The translations under genes and the position numbers were made by a program. From positions 1,116,001-1,180,000 of the forward strand of contig NZ_CP102630.1 in NCBI RefSeq assembly GCF_024721605.1: a DNA stretch of 64,000 bases. Reading direction: 5' to 3'. Shown one piece after another: positions 60,689-64,000 of the stretch. The stretch comes from Sphingomicrobium flavum. GTDB taxonomy: Bacteria > Pseudomonadota > Alphaproteobacteria > Sphingomonadales > Sphingomonadaceae. Every line of letters starts with the position of its first letter. Positions within the stretch are counted from its first letter, which is position 1. The notes below the pieces were generated by a model, which was given only the letters and a program-made list of their open reading frames with translations, did no database searches and was not told the DNA's origin.

Positions 60689-61867
60689 TCAATCCTGTGG
60701 CCAATTTTCCATGACCTCGACAAAGCGCGAGAGCCAGGCGTTGGTCTGGTGGCCGTCGACGACTCGGTGGTCGATGGTGAGCGTCACATAGGCCATCGGG
60801 CGGATGACCATGACGTCCTGCCCGTCCAGTTCGCGCACGACGACGCGCTTTTGCAGCTTTCCGATCCCCAGGATCGCGGCCTGGCCCTGGTGGATGATGA
60901 TCGGCGCTGCGAGCAGGCTGCCCGAAACGCCATGGTTGGAAATGGTGAAGCTGCCCCCCGAGACATCCTTGCGGTTCAGTTTGCCGTCGCGGGCCCTGGC
61001 GGTCAGATCGTCAAGCGAAGCGCCAGCCTGTTCCAGCGATAGCGCCCCGACATCGCGCACGACGGGAACCACCAGGCCTTTTTCGCCCAGCGCGGTGCCT
61101 ACCCCGATATCGATGGTCGGCGAAATGGCAATGCGATCGTCTTCCCAGCGGCCGTTGATTGCGGGCGCTGCGGCCATGGCCTCGGCTGCGGCTTGCAAGA
61201 TGTAGGCGGTGTAGCTGAGTTTCGTGCCCTTCGCCTTCATCGCCGCCTTGTGCGCTGCAACAGCGGTGAAATCGCATTCGAACAGCGCGGTGACATGGGG
61301 CGCGTCGGTGACGGCGCGGACCATATTGTCGGCGATGGTCTTGCGCATACGGTCATGGGGGATGTCATTAGCGGTGAATGGCGTGGTGGATACCGCAATG
61401 GCCGGTCCGTCAGCCAGCACGCGCTGCACATCTTCAAGCGTGACGCGACCATCACGGCCAGTGCCGTCAATGATGGCAGGGTCGATATCATTCTGCAGCA
61501 CCGCGCGGCGCACCGCAGGTGACAGACGCGTTTCCTTCTGCACCGACGCCTTGTCCACTGCTGCATTGCCGGGCTTGGCTGTTTCAATTGGCTTGTCAGC
61601 AATCTGCTCGGCCGGCGCAGGCGCTCTCGCCTCGCCCGACGGATCGATCCGCGCCAGCAAGGCGCCGGGTTCGGCCTCGGCGTCGGTATCGAGCAGGATT
61701 TCGACCAGCACGCCACTAGCGGGCGCTGGGACTTCCTGCGTGACCTTGTCGGTTTCCAGCTCGACCAGCGGATCATTCTCGCTAACCGCTTCGCCCACGG
61801 CCTTCAGCCAGCCGCGCACGACCGCCTTGGTGCCTTCCTGCTCTTCGGGAACGAGGACGTCGATCAA
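60689..61867 (-). CDS. 2-oxo acid dehydrogenase E2 (dihydrolipoamide acyltransferase)
   Basis: 392 residues. Lipoyl lysine K41 in ELETDKVTQE, a peripheral subunit-binding domain (LSPAVRRAVLQNDIDPAIIDGTGRDGRV), and the catalytic domain ending TIDHRVVDGHQTNAW with active His and Asp. It follows the fused E1 gene by 3 nt. Likely part of a branched-chain 2-oxo acid dehydrogenase; the E3 (lpd) is elsewhere. Confidence 0.9.
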   Translation of the reverse strand: MIDVLVPEEQEGTKAVVRGWLKAVGEAVSENDPLVELETDKVTQEVPAPASGVLVEILLDTDAEAEPGALLARIDPSGEARAPAPAEQIADKPIETAKPGNAAVDKASVQKETRLSPAVRRAVLQNDIDPAIIDGTGRDGRVTLEDVQRVLADGPAIAVSTTPFTANDIPHDRMRKTIADNMVRAVTDAPHVTALFECDFTAVAAHKAAMKAKGTKLSYTAYILQAAAEAMAAAPAINGRWEDDRIAISPTIDIGVGTALGEKGLVVPVVRDVGALSLEQAGASLDDLTARARDGKLNRKDVSGGSFTISNHGVSGSLLAAPIIIHQGQAAILGIGKLQKRVVVRELDGQDVMVIRPMAYVTLTIDHRVVDGHQTNAWLSRFVEVMENWPQD

Positions 61868-61870
61868 GGT

Positions 61871-63913
61871 CTAAAACTCCAGCATTTCGTCGATCCTGGC
61901 GCGGATATCCTCCACGCTCGGCACCGCTGCTTCGAGCAGCTTGGGATGATGGGGCGAGGGAATGTCGGGCATGGTCACCCGCTCGACCGGCGCATCGAGA
62001 TCGAGGAAAGCCTCATCGGCCACCACCGCCGCAATTTCCGCGCCAAAGCCGCCGGTACGCAAATCCTCATGCACGATCAGGCAGCGATGCGTCTTGGCGA
62101 CGCTTTCCAACACCATTTCCTTGTCCCACGGCAGCAGCGTGCGCAGATCAATGACATCCGCTCCTACATCTTTGGCCGCCGCCTCGCAGCGCGGCACCAT
62201 GGCGCCCCAGCTGACGATGGTGATCTGGTCGCCTTCCATAGTCTTCTTGGCCTTGCCGAAGGGCAGCACATAGGAATCGCCCGGATAGGGACGGCGCGCC
62301 CAGCTATCGTCCAGCATGGCGCGATGTTCAAAGAAGATGGTGGGATCGTTGGACCGTAGCGCCATGCGCAAGAGGCCCACCGCATCCTCGGCATTGCTCG
62401 GCACCGCGACCTTCCAACCGGGATTGTGGACGAACTGCACTTCGTTGGTCTGGCTGTGCCAGGGATCGCCGCACTTGAAGAAGCCGCCCGGAATACGCAG
62501 CACCATGGGCGCGGCAAAGCGATTATGCGTGCGCCAGCGAATGGTGCCGCAATCATTGATCTGCTCGGTCGCGGGCTCGGCATATTTGCGGAACTGGATT
62601 TCGGGCACGGGCAGCAGCCCCGCCATCGCCATCCCCACAGCGCGGCCGATAATGCCTTCCTCGTTCAAGGACGTATCGAACACCCGGTCATGGCCATATT
62701 TGTCCTGCAGGCCGAGCGTCACTGCATGGACACCGCCCTTGGGGCCGACATCCTCGCCAAAGACACTCATCTTCGGATTTGCGTCCAGTTCCTGGTCGAG
62801 CACCTTGCGGATGGCAGTGACCATGTTGATGCGCTGGCTTTCGGGGCGCGGATCCTCATGGGTGCCATCGAGGCTCAACCCCGCCTGCCCGCCGACCTCG
62901 GCATGTTCGCCTTCAAAATAGACGTTGGAGGTGACGTTGGCGGGATCGGAAATGCCGCGCGCCTCGGCCCGCTCGCGCGCTTTGTCGACCTCGCCCGCGA
63001 CCGATGCTTCGATCATGTCCCAGTCGAGATTATTGTTGAGTGCCTTCAGCTTGGGCAGCGGATCGCGCGCCCATTCGGCAGCGATCTCTTCCTTACTCTT
63101 GTAGGTCTGCGTGTCCTGCGCCGAATGACCTTCCAGCCGCGGCACGGTGAGGCGCAGCAGCGCAGGCCCATTGCGGCCGCGCACATGCGCGATCGCCTTG
63201 CCGATCAGGTCCGCCGCCTCTTCGGGCTCGGTCCCGTCACCGTTGAAGATTTCGAGATTCTTGAAGCTTGCCAGATTGGCGGCAATGTCCTGCCCCGGCG
63301 TCTGGTAGGTGGAGGGCACGGAGATGCCATAGCCATTATCTTCAACGTAAAAGAGCAAGGGCAGTTCCTGCGTCGTGGCAATGGTCAGCGCCGACCAGAA
63401 ACCGCCGGTCGAGCAGCTGGCATCGCCGCCCAGCACCACGGCAATCGCACCATCATCCTCTTCGCCCAGCACGCGGGCCTTGTAGGTGATCGACTGCGCC
63501 CAGCCGGCTGCCGGCGTATATTGCGCCCCCACCCCGCCGCACATGGGCAAGGCGTGGCAGCCGCCGGGATTGGGATAGTTGAAAACGACGCCGATATCGC
63601 GGCCATCCGAATAGCCGCCTTCGCGCCCCATTCCGCTGCCCAGCGCGTCAGCAAGATCGACGCCCAGCGCCAGCAGCATCGGGCGTGAGCGATAATAGCC
63701 GCAAGCCGCATCGCCGTCGCGCAAATGCAGGCCCAGAATGACCTGCGCCATATCATGCCCGCGCGCGGAGAATTGGTAGAGCACCTTCTTGGCGGGAACG
63801 AGTTCCTCTTCCTCCAGTCGATCCATCTCGCGGCTGGTCAGCACCAGACGCGCAACATCTTCCCAGCTAAAGGCGGGGTCCTTCGCTTGCGGCTTTTCAA
63901 GGACGCTAGCCAT
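61871..63913 (-). CDS. Fused alpha-beta 2-oxo acid dehydrogenase E1
   Basis: 680 residues. The alpha half has the TPP motif (GGDASCSTGGFWSALTIATT ... VEDNGYGIS) and the beta half starts near RINMVTAIRKVLDQEL, with GEDVGPKGGVHAVTLGLQ and the C-terminal transketolase part. Alpha and beta are usually separate chains; here they are one. It decarboxylates a branched-chain 2-oxo acid. Its ATG overlaps the aminotransferase stop by 8 nt. Confidence 0.9.
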   Translation of the reverse strand: MASVLEKPQAKDPAFSWEDVARLVLTSREMDRLEEEELVPAKKVLYQFSARGHDMAQVILGLHLRDGDAACGYYRSRPMLLALGVDLADALGSGMGREGGYSDGRDIGVVFNYPNPGGCHALPMCGGVGAQYTPAAGWAQSITYKARVLGEEDDGAIAVVLGGDASCSTGGFWSALTIATTQELPLLFYVEDNGYGISVPSTYQTPGQDIAANLASFKNLEIFNGDGTEPEEAADLIGKAIAHVRGRNGPALLRLTVPRLEGHSAQDTQTYKSKEEIAAEWARDPLPKLKALNNNLDWDMIEASVAGEVDKARERAEARGISDPANVTSNVYFEGEHAEVGGQAGLSLDGTHEDPRPESQRINMVTAIRKVLDQELDANPKMSVFGEDVGPKGGVHAVTLGLQDKYGHDRVFDTSLNEEGIIGRAVGMAMAGLLPVPEIQFRKYAEPATEQINDCGTIRWRTHNRFAAPMVLRIPGGFFKCGDPWHSQTNEVQFVHNPGWKVAVPSNAEDAVGLLRMALRSNDPTIFFEHRAMLDDSWARRPYPGDSYVLPFGKAKKTMEGDQITIVSWGAMVPRCEAAAKDVGADVIDLRTLLPWDKEMVLESVAKTHRCLIVHEDLRTGGFGAEIAAVVADEAFLDLDAPVERVTMPDIPSPHHPKLLEAAVPSVEDIRARIDEMLEF

Positions 63914-64000
63914 CCATCACCGCCTTGATCGCGCCGGTGAAGCTGTCGACCTGGTCATCGCTCATCCCGCACACGTTGAAGCGGCCATTGCCCGCGACAT
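63906..64000 (-). CDS. Aminotransferase, C-terminal end only
   Basis: The last 30 residues (VAGNGRFNVCGMSDDQVDSF then TGAIKAVMDG) end in a stop overlapping the E1 start. GNGRFNVCGM is the C-terminal strand of aspartate/aromatic-type class I aminotransferases. The rest lies beyond the window. Pairing with E1/E2 suggests transamination of branched-chain or aromatic amino acids before oxidation. Confidence 0.6.
   Translation of the reverse strand, partial: VAGNGRFNVCGMSDDQVDSFTGAIKAVMDG

Overview
The window looks like chromosomal DNA of an alphaproteobacterium of the order Sphingomonadales. Reasons: high G+C, dense coding with many 1-11 nt gene overlaps, sphingomonad-style TonB-dependent receptors, sphingomonad REP palindromes, and alphaproteobacterial neighbourhoods such as hrcA-rph-rdgB-hemW, rsmI-yraN-gshB and lepB-rnc-era. 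Genus and species cannot be read from the sequence. Both ends cut genes: a K+ channel regulatory domain on the left and an aminotransferase on the right. No stretch longer than 300 bases lacks a gene.

1-12.3 kb: K+ channel end, rimO, a secreted M24 peptidase, then one A+T-richer gene for an ATPase fused to a TOPRIM-like domain (candidate defence gene), a sphingomonad helix-turn-helix protein carrying an in-frame REP palindrome, a CHRD-domain exported protein, a small membrane protein, an M17 aminopeptidase, a MarR regulator, an SH3-only protein, mltG-fabF-acpP and a zincin-like protein. 12.4-27.8 kb: a TonB-dependent receptor; a minus-strand hrcA-grpE-nucleotidyltransferase run next to rph-rdgB; hemW; an LpoA-like lipoprotein; rsmI-yraN-gshB-dedA; a possible structured RNA; xerC-DUF484; a transaldolase-like aldolase and an enoyl-CoA hydratase.

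27.8-43.9 kb: three TadE/TadG-like proteins, a TelA/XpaC-like pair, a minus-strand run pgi-gor-FAD oxidoreductase-CaiB-cupin, lepB-rnc-era, a sirtuin, a thioesterase, dapB, nth and a TPR protein. 44-51.5 kb: an all-minus run phaR - histone H1-like protein - glmU - glmS - YcxB - hydrolase/OsmC fusion - GFA protein - alr, with cell-wall precursor genes at its core.

51.6-55.6 kb is the most notable region. It is a bufferin-type (DUF2282/MNIO) locus: two precursor peptides, the MNIO enzyme, its DUF2063 partner, a DoxX protein, an ECF sigma factor and an NrsF-like anti-sigma factor. Each precursor gene is preceded by a GTAAC(C/T)-N16-CGAA sequence of the SigF type, so the locus appears self-regulated. 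The first precursor carries a lipobox and would be a membrane-anchored bufferin. 55.6-64 kb: tRNA-Arg(CCG), a DUF2855 protein, a large Oar-like TonB receptor, and an operon of aminotransferase, fused alpha-beta 2-oxo acid dehydrogenase E1 and E2.
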